Of a DNA stretch of 22,994 bases, positions 7,185 through 14,118 are shown in pieces (positions within the stretch are counted from its first letter, which is position 1; the number at the start of each line of letters is the position of its first letter). The notes beneath the pieces are model-generated. The model was not told the DNA's origin. It was given only the letters and a program-made list of their open reading frames with translations, and did not search any database. Location: positions 1 to 22,994 of the forward strand of contig QHOQ01000065.1 of assembly GCA_003219355.1 (NCBI GenBank), written 5' to 3'. Source of the DNA: Verrucomicrobiota bacterium. Its GTDB lineage: Bacteria > Verrucomicrobiota > Verrucomicrobiia > Chthoniobacterales > UBA10450. The position numbers and the translations under genes are program-made.

Positions 7185-7661
7185 TCACTCCTGCTCAACG
7201 GTTGCAATCGCCATGGCCGCGATCCCTTCGCCGCGGCCGATCGTTCCAAGGCGTTCGTTTGTCGTGGCCTTGATGCCGATACGCGATTCATCTACGGCAA
7301 TCGCTTGCGCGATGATCGTTCGCATCGCTGGGATGTGCGGAGCGATTTTCGGCGCCTCAGCAATGATCGTTGCATCGACATTCGTCAGGTGCGCTTTCTT
7401 CTTGGCCAGCAGTTCGTGCACGCGTCGCAAAATGTCGATGCTACTCATGCCGCGGATTGATTCATCGGTGTTTGGAAAATGTTGTCCGATATCGCCCGCA
7501 GCAACTGCACCAAGCAGCGCATCGGCGATTGCGTGCGACAACACGTCCGCGTCCGAATGTCCTTCAAGTCCATGCGAGTGGGTAATCTCGACTCCACCAA
7601 GGATCAGTTTTCGTCCTTTCTCAAGGCGATGCACGTCATAGCCGATTCCAGATCGAATCAT
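7185..7661 (-). CDS. ispF: 2-C-methyl-D-erythritol 2,4-cyclodiphosphate synthase
   Basis: IspF cyclises CDP-methylerythritol 2-phosphate to MEcPP, releasing CMP, in the MEP isoprenoid pathway that also uses the dxs gene at the left edge. ATG at 7661 gives 158 residues starting MIRSGIGYDVHRL, the family's normal N-terminus; the open frame extends another 20 codons into tandem repeats but that extension is not conserved in type. Metal ligands are Asp9, His11 and His43, with GHSDADVLSHAIADALLGA (34-52), DIGQHFP (57-63), and TTNERLG (133-139) also conserved. A tandem 7-mer array begins 6 nt upstream of the start codon, so the ribosome-binding region is unusual. suhB lies upstream on the same strand. 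Confidence 0.96.
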   Translation of the reverse strand: MIRSGIGYDVHRLEKGRKLILGGVEITHSHGLEGHSDADVLSHAIADALLGAVAAGDIGQHFPNTDESIRGMSSIDILRRVHELLAKKKAHLTNVDATIIAEAPKIAPHIPAMRTIIAQAIAVDESRIGIKATTNERLGTIGRGEGIAAMAIATVEQE

Positions 7662-7666
7662 CGGGA

Positions 7667-7700
7667 GAATGACGAATGACGAATGACAAATGACGAATGA
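7667..7700. repeat. Tandem 7-mer repeat (GAATGAC) in the ispF leader
   Basis: Three exact GAATGAC units (7667-7687) are followed by AAATGAC and a partial GAATGA, nearly five copies in 34 nt. The array starts 6 nt upstream of the ispF ATG on the transcribed side. A unit length of 7 means slippage would change the leader length. Confidence 0.8.
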
Positions 7701-7752
7701 ATGACGAAATCCGAATGGCAAAAAGACGTTCTCGATCGCTCATTCGTCATTT
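7688..7752. repeat. 13-bp perfect inverted repeat upstream of ispF
   Basis: AAATGACGAATGA (7688-7700) and TCATTCGTCATTT (7740-7752) are exact reverse complements separated by 39 nt. The left arm is also the end of the GAATGAC tandem array. Further ATTCG/CGAAT-rich sequence continues to about 7800, up to the end of suhB. There is no T-run, so this is not an obvious terminator. Confidence 0.7.
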
Positions 7753-7803
7753 GAGGATTCGAGCTTCTTTCGAGCTTTATCATTCGAGCTTCGTCATTCG
7801 TGG

Positions 7804-8550
7804 TCACAATTTGAGATCAATGACGCCATTGGACGCCACAATTCTGTATTTGTCTTTCATGTCTTCACGCGGACGAAGATCGACAGTTCCGCCCGCGGTT
7901 TCAATCAAGAGCCAACCCGCGGCAACGTCCCAAAGGCTAATTCCCTGTTCAATGTAAGCGTCAAGGCGTCCGCAGGCTACATAGGCCATGTCGAGCGCGG
8001 CGCTGCCGAGTAAACGGCATTTGCGCACACGATGGATCATTCGTTGTAGCAGCGGCAGACCGGCCTCAATCGTGTGGTCGGTTTTGGAAAGGCCAACCGA
8101 GATGACCGCTTCAGCCAGGTCGGCGCGTTCGCTCACGCGAAAATGATGGCCATTCAATCTAGGGGTTTCGCCTTTTTGTCCTGTCCACATCTCTTCTCGG
8201 ATTGGATCGTAGATGACGCCAACGATGATCTCGCCCCGATAGCGCAAAGCAATTGAAATGCAAAAATGCGGAATGCCGTAGAAATAATTCACGGTGCCAT
8301 CGAGTGGATCGACAACCCACTGATGTTCGCTTGATTGATCACCAACGATTCCTTCTTCGCCGTAAAGTGCGTGCTCGGGAAATTCTTTGAGAAGCAATTT
8401 CGTAATCAAATCCTGCGCCTGAACATCGATCTCCAGCTTAATGTCGTGCGCTTCAGCGGAATTGACCCGCAGAGGATGTTGAAACTTTTGGCGAAGCAGT
8501 TCCCCCGCGGCGCGGGCAGCTTTCTCCGCCGCGTCGAGATAATGCTTCAT
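7804..8550 (-). CDS. suhB: Inositol monophosphatase family protein
   Basis: A Mg-dependent phosphatase of the IMPase/FIG superfamily, which hydrolyses inositol phosphates or related sugar phosphates in the cytoplasm; SuhB members can also affect rRNA transcription. The 248 residues are of normal length. The metal-binding motifs are GEEG (64-67), DPLDGT (81-86) and LWDVAAGWLL (206-215). The following GIPHFCISIAL and GVIYDP also fit. The exact substrate cannot be read from sequence, and a CysQ- or HisN-like role is possible. It is separated from the upstream 19-residue peptide gene by a strong terminator, so it needs its own promoter in 8551-8654. A repeat-rich gap of about 140 nt separates it from ispF. 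Confidence 0.9.
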   Translation of the reverse strand: MKHYLDAAEKAARAAGELLRQKFQHPLRVNSAEAHDIKLEIDVQAQDLITKLLLKEFPEHALYGEEGIVGDQSSEHQWVVDPLDGTVNYFYGIPHFCISIALRYRGEIIVGVIYDPIREEMWTGQKGETPRLNGHHFRVSERADLAEAVISVGLSKTDHTIEAGLPLLQRMIHRVRKCRLLGSAALDMAYVACGRLDAYIEQGISLWDVAAGWLLIETAGGTVDLRPREDMKDKYRIVASNGVIDLKL

Positions 8551-8654
8551 GACAAACCACTAATAGGATTCGGCCCTCTCTGCCAAATAATTTCCAAGTG
8601 CGAAGTTTGAAAATTCATTCGCGCAGGATCGTTGTCGCGATTTGTGCGTTGCGC

Positions 8655-8690
8655 AAAAAAACCGGGAGGAAAATTGAATTCTCCTCCCGG
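8655..8690 (-). terminator. Rho-independent terminator downstream of the basic-peptide gene
   Basis: On the minus strand CCGGGAGGA and TCCTCCCGG form a 9-bp GC-rich stem around an 11-nt loop, followed immediately by seven Ts (plus-strand A-run 8655-8661). It lies about 60 nt past the stop codon of the 19-residue peptide gene. It is the clearest terminator in the window and separates that gene from suhB. Confidence 0.88.
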
Positions 8691-8708
8691 GTTGAAGTTA
8701 GGGGTTGT

Positions 8709-8730
8709 GATCCCGAAAGCGTCCGGGATC
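8709..8730 (-). other. Second hairpin in the 3' region of the basic-peptide transcript
   Basis: GATCCCG (8709-8715) and CGGGATC (8724-8730) pair perfectly around an 8-nt loop. It sits between the peptide's stop codon and the terminator and has no T-run, so it may be a stabilising 3' UTR structure. Confidence 0.55.
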
Positions 8731-8748
8731 GTTATCAAGCGTCGGGCC

Positions 8749-8808
8749 TTAATGCCTCTTTTTCTTCGCTGATTTTTTCTTCGCTGCTTTCTTTCTTTTC
8801 TTTGCCAT
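8749..8808 (-). CDS. 19-residue Lys/Arg/Ala-rich basic peptide
   Basis: The frame ATG(8808)...TAA(8749) encodes MAKKRKKAAKKKSAKKKRH, with 13 Lys/Arg of 19 residues and no acidic residue. Several signals suggest it is a real gene. A purine-rich Shine-Dalgarno-like AAAGGGGGG (8817-8825) sits 8 nt before the ATG. A perfect -35 hexamer TTGACA lies about 100 nt upstream. A strong rho-independent terminator follows about 60 nt downstream. The sequence resembles the AAKK repeats of bacterial histone H1-like proteins, so a nucleic-acid-binding or ribosome-associated role is possible, but this is inference. The alternative is a leader or chance ORF, which the tight expression signals argue against. 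Confidence 0.68.
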   Translation of the reverse strand: MAKKRKKAAKKKSAKKKRH

Positions 8809-8882
8809 CGACTATTCCCCCCTTTCAATCCGCAACGTGCGGAGTTGTGTGAAGAGTTGGGAATGACTTCACTTACACGAGT

Positions 8883-8910
8883 TCAGTAATCATCACATTT
8901 TTTTTGTCAA
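8883..8910 (-). promoter_or_regulatory. Candidate promoter of the basic-peptide gene
   Basis: A perfect -35 hexamer TTGACA (minus strand, 8905-8910) lies just after the coaB stop. The -10 is weak: the best candidate is TACTGA (8883-8888) at 16-nt spacing. A small hairpin CCGCA/TGCGG (8830-8842) follows in the leader, just before the Shine-Dalgarno-like sequence. Confidence 0.4.
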
Positions 8911-8919
8911 ACATTATTC

Positions 8920-9546
8920 TCACGTATTTGTAAATATTTTTACGAGCTCGCGCGCGATAATTTTCTTTGGCGCCCGCGAAATATTTTTGGTTTCGCCGTT
9001 TCGAAATAAAATCGTCACTTCATTTTCGTCGCTTTCCATCCCCGAATTTGAGTTGCTCACGTCGTTCGCGACGATGATGTCGCAATGTTTTGCGTGAAGT
9101 TTTTTTTGAGCGTTTGCTTCGAGATCATTTGTTTCTGCGGCGAAACCAACAACGAGAAAGTGTCGATCTTCGTTTTGGAGCGATCCGAGGATGTCGCGGG
9201 TGGGAACCAACTCAAGCGAGAGATTTTCGTCACGTTTCTTCACTTTCGTGGTAGAAAATTTTTGCGGTTTGTAATCAGCAACCGCTGCGCACATGACGAG
9301 CGCGTCACAATCGCGGACACTTCGATGGACGGCGTTGTACATTTCATCGCTGGTCAAGATCGAGATGAAGTGCGCGCCCCGCGGTGGATCGAGATTGACT
9401 GGACCGGAAATCAAAACAACCCCGTGTCCGGCTTCGAGCGCCGCTTCGGCGATGGCGTAGCCCATTTTTCCTGAGGAACGATTCGAGAGGTAACGAACCG
9501 GATCGATCAGCTCGCGTGTCGGGCCGGCCGTGATAAGAAATCTCAC
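8920..9546 (-). CDS. coaB: Phosphopantothenate-cysteine ligase (stand-alone CoaB)
   Basis: CoaB joins 4'-phosphopantothenate and cysteine using a nucleotide triphosphate, the second step toward coenzyme A. In most bacteria it is the C-terminal half of the fused CoaBC protein; here it is a separate 208-residue gene. Recognisable segments are ITAGPTRELIDPVRYLSNRSSGKMG near the N-terminus, CAAVADYKP, KKRDENLSLELVPTRDIL and VGFAAETNDL, and DIIVANDVS. The start is GTG at 9546, overlapping the coaC stop as GTGA, which implies coupled translation and a matched stoichiometry. It is the last gene of the yicC-gmk-coaC-coaB run. Confidence 0.94.
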   Translation of the reverse strand: MRFLITAGPTRELIDPVRYLSNRSSGKMGYAIAEAALEAGHGVVLISGPVNLDPPRGAHFISILTSDEMYNAVHRSVRDCDALVMCAAVADYKPQKFSTTKVKKRDENLSLELVPTRDILGSLQNEDRHFLVVGFAAETNDLEANAQKKLHAKHCDIIVANDVSNSNSGMESDENEVTILFRNGETKNISRAPKKIIARELVKIFTNT

Positions 9547-10166
9547 GCGATCAAATTATCCTGACGCGCGAGCAAAAACTCGGCGCGAAACGCGATATCG
9601 TTCACCTTCCAAAGCCGGCCGAGGCCTTCGTAGCCACAAGCAAGCATCCCTTCTTCCGGCCCGATAAACTCGACGCCGTGCGCCTTCAGTCTTTCCACAT
9701 TCTCGGTTGTCGCAGGGTGCTCCCACATTTTTCCATTCATTGCGGGCGCGAGCAGAATCGGCGCGCGGGTAGCAAGCGCGATCGCCGCGAGTGGATGAGA
9801 AGCCAAGCCGTGGGCGAGCTCGGCAATAATGTGTGCTGTGGCCGGTGCGATGAGAAGCAGGTTCGCGCGATCAGCGAGTTCGATGTGGCCGGGCCGCCAA
9901 TTTTCCTTCTCATCGAAGAAACTCGTTGTCACCGGATTTTTTGAGAGCGTCTGCAGGGTTAGCGGCGAAATAAATTCAGTCGCGTCCGGTGTCATGACGA
10001 CGAACACTTCATGTCCTTGTTTGACCAACAAACTGGCAAGGTCGGCGGACTTATAAGCGGCGATTGACCCCGTCACTCCGAGGATTACTGACTTGGTGCC
10101 GGATCGAATGCGCACGACCTTTCGCGCACCAGTTTTATCACTTCTACGTTTGGCGTTTTTTTCCAT
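9543..10166 (-). CDS. coaC: Phosphopantothenoylcysteine decarboxylase (stand-alone CoaC)
   Basis: CoaC is an FMN-dependent decarboxylase converting phosphopantothenoylcysteine to 4'-phosphopantetheine. After a basic N-terminal extension of about 24 residues, the flavoprotein fold begins with VILGVTGSIAAYKSADLASLL. The catalytic His lies in GHIELADRA (His94), the substrate motif is PAMNGKMW (141-148), and the active-site Cys177 is in GMLACGYEGLGRL, as in the CoaC domain of Dfp. The gene starts 13 nt after gmk and overlaps coaB by 4 nt. The usual rpoZ between gmk and coaBC is missing here. Confidence 0.94.
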   Translation of the reverse strand: MEKNAKRRSDKTGARKVVRIRSGTKSVILGVTGSIAAYKSADLASLLVKQGHEVFVVMTPDATEFISPLTLQTLSKNPVTTSFFDEKENWRPGHIELADRANLLLIAPATAHIIAELAHGLASHPLAAIALATRAPILLAPAMNGKMWEHPATTENVERLKAHGVEFIGPEEGMLACGYEGLGRLWKVNDIAFRAEFLLARQDNLIA

Positions 10167-10179
10167 GAAAGATCGGCAA

Positions 10180-10791
10180 TTATTTTTGAATAAGACGCCG
10201 GCTCAAATAACTCTCCGCTCCCATGATGTGCCGGAACTTCTGCAAATCTTCTTCGACTGATCGGCTGATGATAGTGTAGCGATAATCGCGCCACAATTCC
10301 ATTTCGCGCGCGGCCGTGACCAGACGCGAATCGATCTGTTGTGCCGTTTCGGTTCCACGCTTCATCAGGCGCCGGCGCAACTCTTCGAGATCGGGCGGCA
10401 TAATGAAAACATCGGTCAGGGCCTGGCGAATAAATGGGTCATCGCAGTTGCGAATGGCGGCTGCCCCTTGCGTGTCGATGTCGATCAAAACATCCACTCC
10501 ATTCTTTAAGTTTGTCACCACCGGCTTGCGCAACGTTCCATAAAAGTCTCCGTGCACCTGGGCGTGCTCGAGAAAATCTCCGGCTTTCACTCTCGCGCGA
10601 AAGTCAGCGTCAGAAAGAAATTGGTAATCTTCGCCTTCAATTTCACCGCCACGCGGCGCTCGCGTCGTGCAAGAAACAGAATAAACAAAATTCGGAGTCT
10701 GGCGAAGCGCATCAACCAGCGTGGTCTTGCCCGCGCCCGATGGCGCAGAAATGACAAAAAGAATTCCGTGACGGCTGAACTCTTTACTCAA
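10180..10791 (-). CDS. gmk: Guanylate kinase
   Basis: Gmk phosphorylates GMP to GDP with ATP. The P-loop reads SAPSGAGKTT (15-24), followed by SVSCTTRAPRGGEIEGEDYQF (GMP-binding region) and VLIDIDTQGA, then IMPPDLEELRRRL. A TTG at 10791 gives 203 residues, the family size, and overlaps the yicC stop by 8 nt; a GGAG lies about 13 nt upstream. Starts further upstream would add over 20 non-conserved residues inside yicC. The pairing with yicC is conserved in many bacteria. Confidence 0.93.
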   Translation of the reverse strand: MSKEFSRHGILFVISAPSGAGKTTLVDALRQTPNFVYSVSCTTRAPRGGEIEGEDYQFLSDADFRARVKAGDFLEHAQVHGDFYGTLRKPVVTNLKNGVDVLIDIDTQGAAAIRNCDDPFIRQALTDVFIMPPDLEELRRRLMKRGTETAQQIDSRLVTAAREMELWRDYRYTIISRSVEEDLQKFRHIMGAESYLSRRLIQK

Positions 10792-11659
10792 GATTTTGGA
10801 CCTGCTCCCGAATCTTTTCCAGCTCCGCTTTGCAGGCGACGACGCGCTGTGAAATGGCGGCATCATTTGCTTTTGCGCCGAGAGTGTTCAGTTCGCGAAA
10901 GATTTCCTGCGTGATGAATTCAAGTGTGCGACCGACCGGCTCCTTCCTGTGAAGATGATGCGCGAACTGGGCGAGGTGACTTTCGAGGCGCGTCAATTCC
11001 TCGGAGACGTCGGCGCGGTCGGCGAAGAAGGAAATCTCTTTGAGCAAACGTTCGTCGTCACTGGCAATCGGCAGACCCGCTTTTTGAATGCGATCGAGGA
11101 GTGACGCACGGTATCTTTTGATCACATCGGGGTGAAGCGCGCGGATTTCTTTGAGCGTTTTCCGCATCGCTTTCAGCCGGTGAATCAAATCCTTGGCGAG
11201 ATGTCTGCCTTCGCGCTCGCGCATTTTGATCAAATCCGTCAGCGCGGCGCGCAGCGCGCGATCGATTGCGGGCCATGCATCTTCGGCGTTTATCTCTTGC
11301 TCTGGAAAACGCATCACGCCTGGAGCCTGGAGGATGGTGCTGATCGTGATTTCGCCCGGGGCGTTCAATTCCTTTTGCAGTGAGCGCATCGCTTCGTGAT
11401 AGGAGCGGGCGAGCTCCGTATCAAGGGCAAGGTGGCGTGCACCGTTCGGTCCGTTGTGAAAGGTAATGACGACATTCGTTCGACCGCGCGAAATATTTTC
11501 ATTGATCGTCTGGCGAATGCGCGGCTCGAGCTCGGTCAGATCGCGCGGCAAATTGATCACGATGTCGCTCTGCTTTCGGTTTACCGAATTGAGTTCGACG
11601 CTAAATTTTGTCCAATCGTGATGGACCTCCGCGCGGCCGTAACCAGTCATGCTTCTCAT
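10784..11659 (-). CDS. yicC: YicC family endoribonuclease-like protein
   Basis: YicC proteins are about 290 residues, and E. coli YicC has been linked to RNA turnover. This copy has 291 residues: an N-terminal YicC domain beginning MRSMTGYGRAE and a C-terminal DUF1732 part with RLESHLAQFAHHL, GRTLEFITQEIFRELNTLGAKAND and VVACKAELEKIREQVQNLE. A strong Shine-Dalgarno AAGGAG (11669-11674) lies 9 nt before the ATG at 11659, fixing this start over the internal ATG at 11650. It leads the yicC-gmk-coaC-coaB operon. Divergent from it is the permease gene, separated by about 150 nt without a clear promoter. Confidence 0.94.
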   Translation of the reverse strand: MRSMTGYGRAEVHHDWTKFSVELNSVNRKQSDIVINLPRDLTELEPRIRQTINENISRGRTNVVITFHNGPNGARHLALDTELARSYHEAMRSLQKELNAPGEITISTILQAPGVMRFPEQEINAEDAWPAIDRALRAALTDLIKMREREGRHLAKDLIHRLKAMRKTLKEIRALHPDVIKRYRASLLDRIQKAGLPIASDDERLLKEISFFADRADVSEELTRLESHLAQFAHHLHRKEPVGRTLEFITQEIFRELNTLGAKANDAAISQRVVACKAELEKIREQVQNLE

Positions 11660-11810
11660 GGTTCAGCGCTCCTTATCATTAGAACCGCCGATAGGGCCGC
11701 GCGTTTGGCAGCGTTTGACCATCACTGGGAGAGGCTATGCATTCCATCCGAACTCCGCAAAGAAATTTGTGCTGATTGAAAAGTGAAATGCCCTCCATAA
11801 TGCACGCGCT

Positions 11811-13052
11811 GTGAATCACTGGGAGCAGGAGCTTGTCGCGAGCGTGATCTTCGCGATCACCTACGTTCTCATCAGTGGGCGGCAGCTCAAAATTCTGCCG
11901 TTGAACCGTCCAGCCGCAGCGTTGCTTGGCGCAGTCTTGATGGTCGCCACCGGTGTTGTCACGCCTGAGCGCGCTTATCGCGCAGTCAACTACGACACGA
12001 TCGTTTTGCTGCTGGCGATGATGCTTGTCTCAGCCTATCTATATCTCGCCCACTTTTTCGAATGGGCCGCGGATGTTGTGTTGAGGTTCTCTCGCACTCC
12101 GGAGCGGCTCTTGCTCTATCTGACGCTCACGTCGGGAATTCTCTCAGCGTTGCTCGTCAATGACACGATCTGTTTGATGCTCACGCCGTTGGTGATCGCG
12201 GTGATCCGGCGCGGGAGACTTCCTCTGCTGCCGTATCTCATCGCGCTCGCGACCAGCGCCAACATTGGCAGCGTCGCCACATTGGTTGGCAATCCGCAAA
12301 ACATGATCATCGGACATTTTTCGCATATAGCCTTTTCTCAATTCTCGCGAACGCTTGCGCCGGCGGCGATCATTGGACTGGCAATCAATTTCATCATTTT
12401 GCGTTTCGGTTTCCGGCGTGCTTTGCGAGCTGCGACCATCGAACCGGAAATCTACGTCGTCCCGAAACTCGACCGTGGCTTGTTTGCGATCGTTTGCATT
12501 GTGTTTTTGTCGATCTTTGCCTGCTTTGTCGCGGGGCTGAATCTGGCGTGGACAGCGCTCTCGGGCGCGGTGCTGGTGATGGTGCTCGCGCGCCGCGACA
12601 CGCACGAGGTGCTAAAATTGGTCGATTGGCACTTGCTCGTATTTTTCGCCGCGCTGTTTGTCGTCGTCGATGGGCTGAGCGATACCGGCCTGCCGGACGC
12701 GATTTATCGGCATCTCCAACCTGTCTTCGGATCAAGCGTAGCGGCGCAGACTTGGAATCTGACGTGGCTCTCGGCGGCCGGTTCGAATATTTTCTCGAAT
12801 GTTCCGTTTGTTCTCGTCGCGGGGAAGTGGATCCCGCGCTTTGCCGAGCCCGAGTTGATGTGGAAAGTGCTCGCGCTTGCCACCACTTTTGCTGGTAATC
12901 TCACAATCATCGGATCAGTGGCGAACATGATAGTAGTCGAATCCGCGCGCGAGCATATCGAAGTCAGTTTCTGGGATTACGCGCGATTCGGCATCCCAAT
13001 CACAGTTCTTACGACCGTTGCCGGCGTAATCGTGCTGCTCGTCTTGCGGTGA
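11811..13052 (+). CDS. SLC13/ArsB-NhaD type membrane permease
   Basis: A 413-residue polytopic protein with about ten hydrophobic segments, starting with a GTG at 11811. It resembles the ion-transporter (IT) superfamily permeases: INDTI-like VNDTICLMLTPL (116-127), ATSANIGSVATLVGNPQNMIIG (147-168) with the GNPQN turn, and a second-half motif AGSNIFSNVPFVLVAG. Members move dicarboxylates, citrate, sulfate, arsenite or Na+/H+. The substrate cannot be assigned from sequence. No arsenic or carboxylate genes are adjacent. Its 3' end overlaps the convergent mutY by 44 nt. Confidence 0.85.
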   Translation: MNHWEQELVASVIFAITYVLISGRQLKILPLNRPAAALLGAVLMVATGVVTPERAYRAVNYDTIVLLLAMMLVSAYLYLAHFFEWAADVVLRFSRTPERLLLYLTLTSGILSALLVNDTICLMLTPLVIAVIRRGRLPLLPYLIALATSANIGSVATLVGNPQNMIIGHFSHIAFSQFSRTLAPAAIIGLAINFIILRFGFRRALRAATIEPEIYVVPKLDRGLFAIVCIVFLSIFACFVAGLNLAWTALSGAVLVMVLARRDTHEVLKLVDWHLLVFFAALFVVVDGLSDTGLPDAIYRHLQPVFGSSVAAQTWNLTWLSAAGSNIFSNVPFVLVAGKWIPRFAEPELMWKVLALATTFAGNLTIIGSVANMIVVESAREHIEVSFWDYARFGIPITVLTTVAGVIVLLVLR

Positions 13053-14022
13053 GAAAATGTCGCATTGCTCGCCGGTGCGGTGACGGCACGGCCAGATTCT
13101 CAAGCGCGCTAATTTCAAACCACTTTTGATTCGAAAATATCTTCGGAGGCGCGCGATGTCTGTATACGACAAGCGTGATGCGGTGATTGGTAAAGGGAAA
13201 GATCGACATGTGAACAGGGCGCGTGGTGGTTGATCTTGTTTGCAGCGGCGGCAAAATCCACATCCCGCGCCAGCGCGCAACTGATTGGACGAGTAAGATT
13301 TTGCTTTGCTTAACGATAAGAGCGTGGGTCTCGATGAGGTGTCTTGTCTGGGGACGAGCTTTCTTGCTCGGGAGAGTTTCCGGATTTGTGGCGCGACAGA
13401 ATTTTTTGACCGGACAAATTTCACATTTTGGCTGGCGCGGAAGACAAACGAGCGCGCCAAGATCGGTCAGTGCAGAATTGTAAATCCCCGCGGAACGTTT
13501 CGGAACAAGCATGACCGCGTGCTTCCAGAGCGCTTCCCGGCCAACGGTGCAATCTGTGGGCCTCCGGAAATTGAACAGGCGGGTTAAGACCCGCGCGGTG
13601 TTGGCTTCGACAATCGGGACGGATTGATCGAAGGCGAACGTCGCGATGGCGTTCGCTGTATACCGACCGATGCCTGGCAAGTCGCGCATGCGAGCGATCG
13701 CGTGTGGAAAATGGCCGCCATATCGATCCACGACGATTCCGGCGGTTGCGTGAAGATTTCGCGCCCGCGCATAGTAGCCAAGTCCCTCCCAGGCGTGTAG
13801 GACGCTGGCTTCCGAAGCATGCGCAAGCGTCGCGAAGTCAGGGAACCGCCGCAGCCACTCATTAAAATAAGAGAGCACGGTGGCGACCCGCGTTTGCTGG
13901 AGCATGAATTCGGAGATCAGGATTGCATAAGGGTCGCGAGTTTTCCGCCAGGGTAGGTTGCGCGCGTTCTCGCGATACCAAAGGAGGAGCGGGCGACGAA
14001 AGCGAATTTTCGGAAAAGCCAC
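13009..14022 (-). CDS. mutY: A/G-specific adenine DNA glycosylase
   Basis: MutY removes adenine mispaired with 8-oxoguanine. The 337-residue protein has the HhH-GPD fold with SEFMLQQTRVATV, where Glu38 matches catalytic Glu37 of E. coli, and the helix-hairpin-helix LPGIGRYTANAIA (115-127). The iron-sulfur cluster ligands C193-x6-C200-x2-C203-x5-C209 align one residue off E. coli. At the position of catalytic Asp138 this protein has Glu139 (PIVEANTARVL). A short NUDIX-like C-terminal domain follows (about 225-325). The start is GTG at 14022; an in-frame stop sits just two codons upstream, inside a repeat. The 3' end overlaps the permease gene by 44 nt. Confidence 0.9.
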   Translation of the reverse strand: MAFPKIRFRRPLLLWYRENARNLPWRKTRDPYAILISEFMLQQTRVATVLSYFNEWLRRFPDFATLAHASEASVLHAWEGLGYYARARNLHATAGIVVDRYGGHFPHAIARMRDLPGIGRYTANAIATFAFDQSVPIVEANTARVLTRLFNFRRPTDCTVGREALWKHAVMLVPKRSAGIYNSALTDLGALVCLPRQPKCEICPVKKFCRATNPETLPSKKARPQTRHLIETHALIVKQSKILLVQSVARWRGMWILPPLQTRSTTTRPVHMSIFPFTNHRITLVVYRHRAPPKIFSNQKWFEISALENLAVPSPHRRAMRHFLTARRAARLRRQRS

Positions 14023-14106
14023 AGATTAACATGGACTAACACAGATGCATGATTATGTCTCGCCAGCTGATTCTACCGGAATGCAATCCGTGTTTCATCT
14101 GTGTTA
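14021..14106. repeat. Inverted-repeat element between mutY and rnhC
   Basis: TAACACAGATG (14037-14047) and CATCTGTGTTA (14096-14106) are exact 11-bp reverse complements 48 nt apart. A second related copy, CACAGATTAACATGG, adjoins on the left and overlaps the mutY start codon. I recall similar 'CATCTGTGTTAATC' intergenic repeats in several environmental phyla. Confidence 0.6.
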
Positions 14107-14118
14107 AGCTCTCGCGTA

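Noticed and set aside
7662..7721. Upstream start giving ispF a 20-residue extension
   Set aside because: The extension is encoded by the tandem repeat, while the family's conserved N-terminus begins at ATG 7661.
7667..7800. Repeated GAATGAC/ATTCGTCATT units as a possible CRISPR array
   Set aside because: Units are only 7 nt, contiguous and without unique spacers, and no cas genes are nearby.
11767..11801. Promoter for the permease gene (TTGAAA or TTGTGC with CATAAT)
   Set aside because: The spacings are 14 and 23 nt, neither compatible with a normal sigma-70 promoter.
12144..12605. 153-codon minus-strand open frame inside the permease gene
   Set aside because: Highly Arg-rich, no recognisable family, and antisense to a well-formed transporter.
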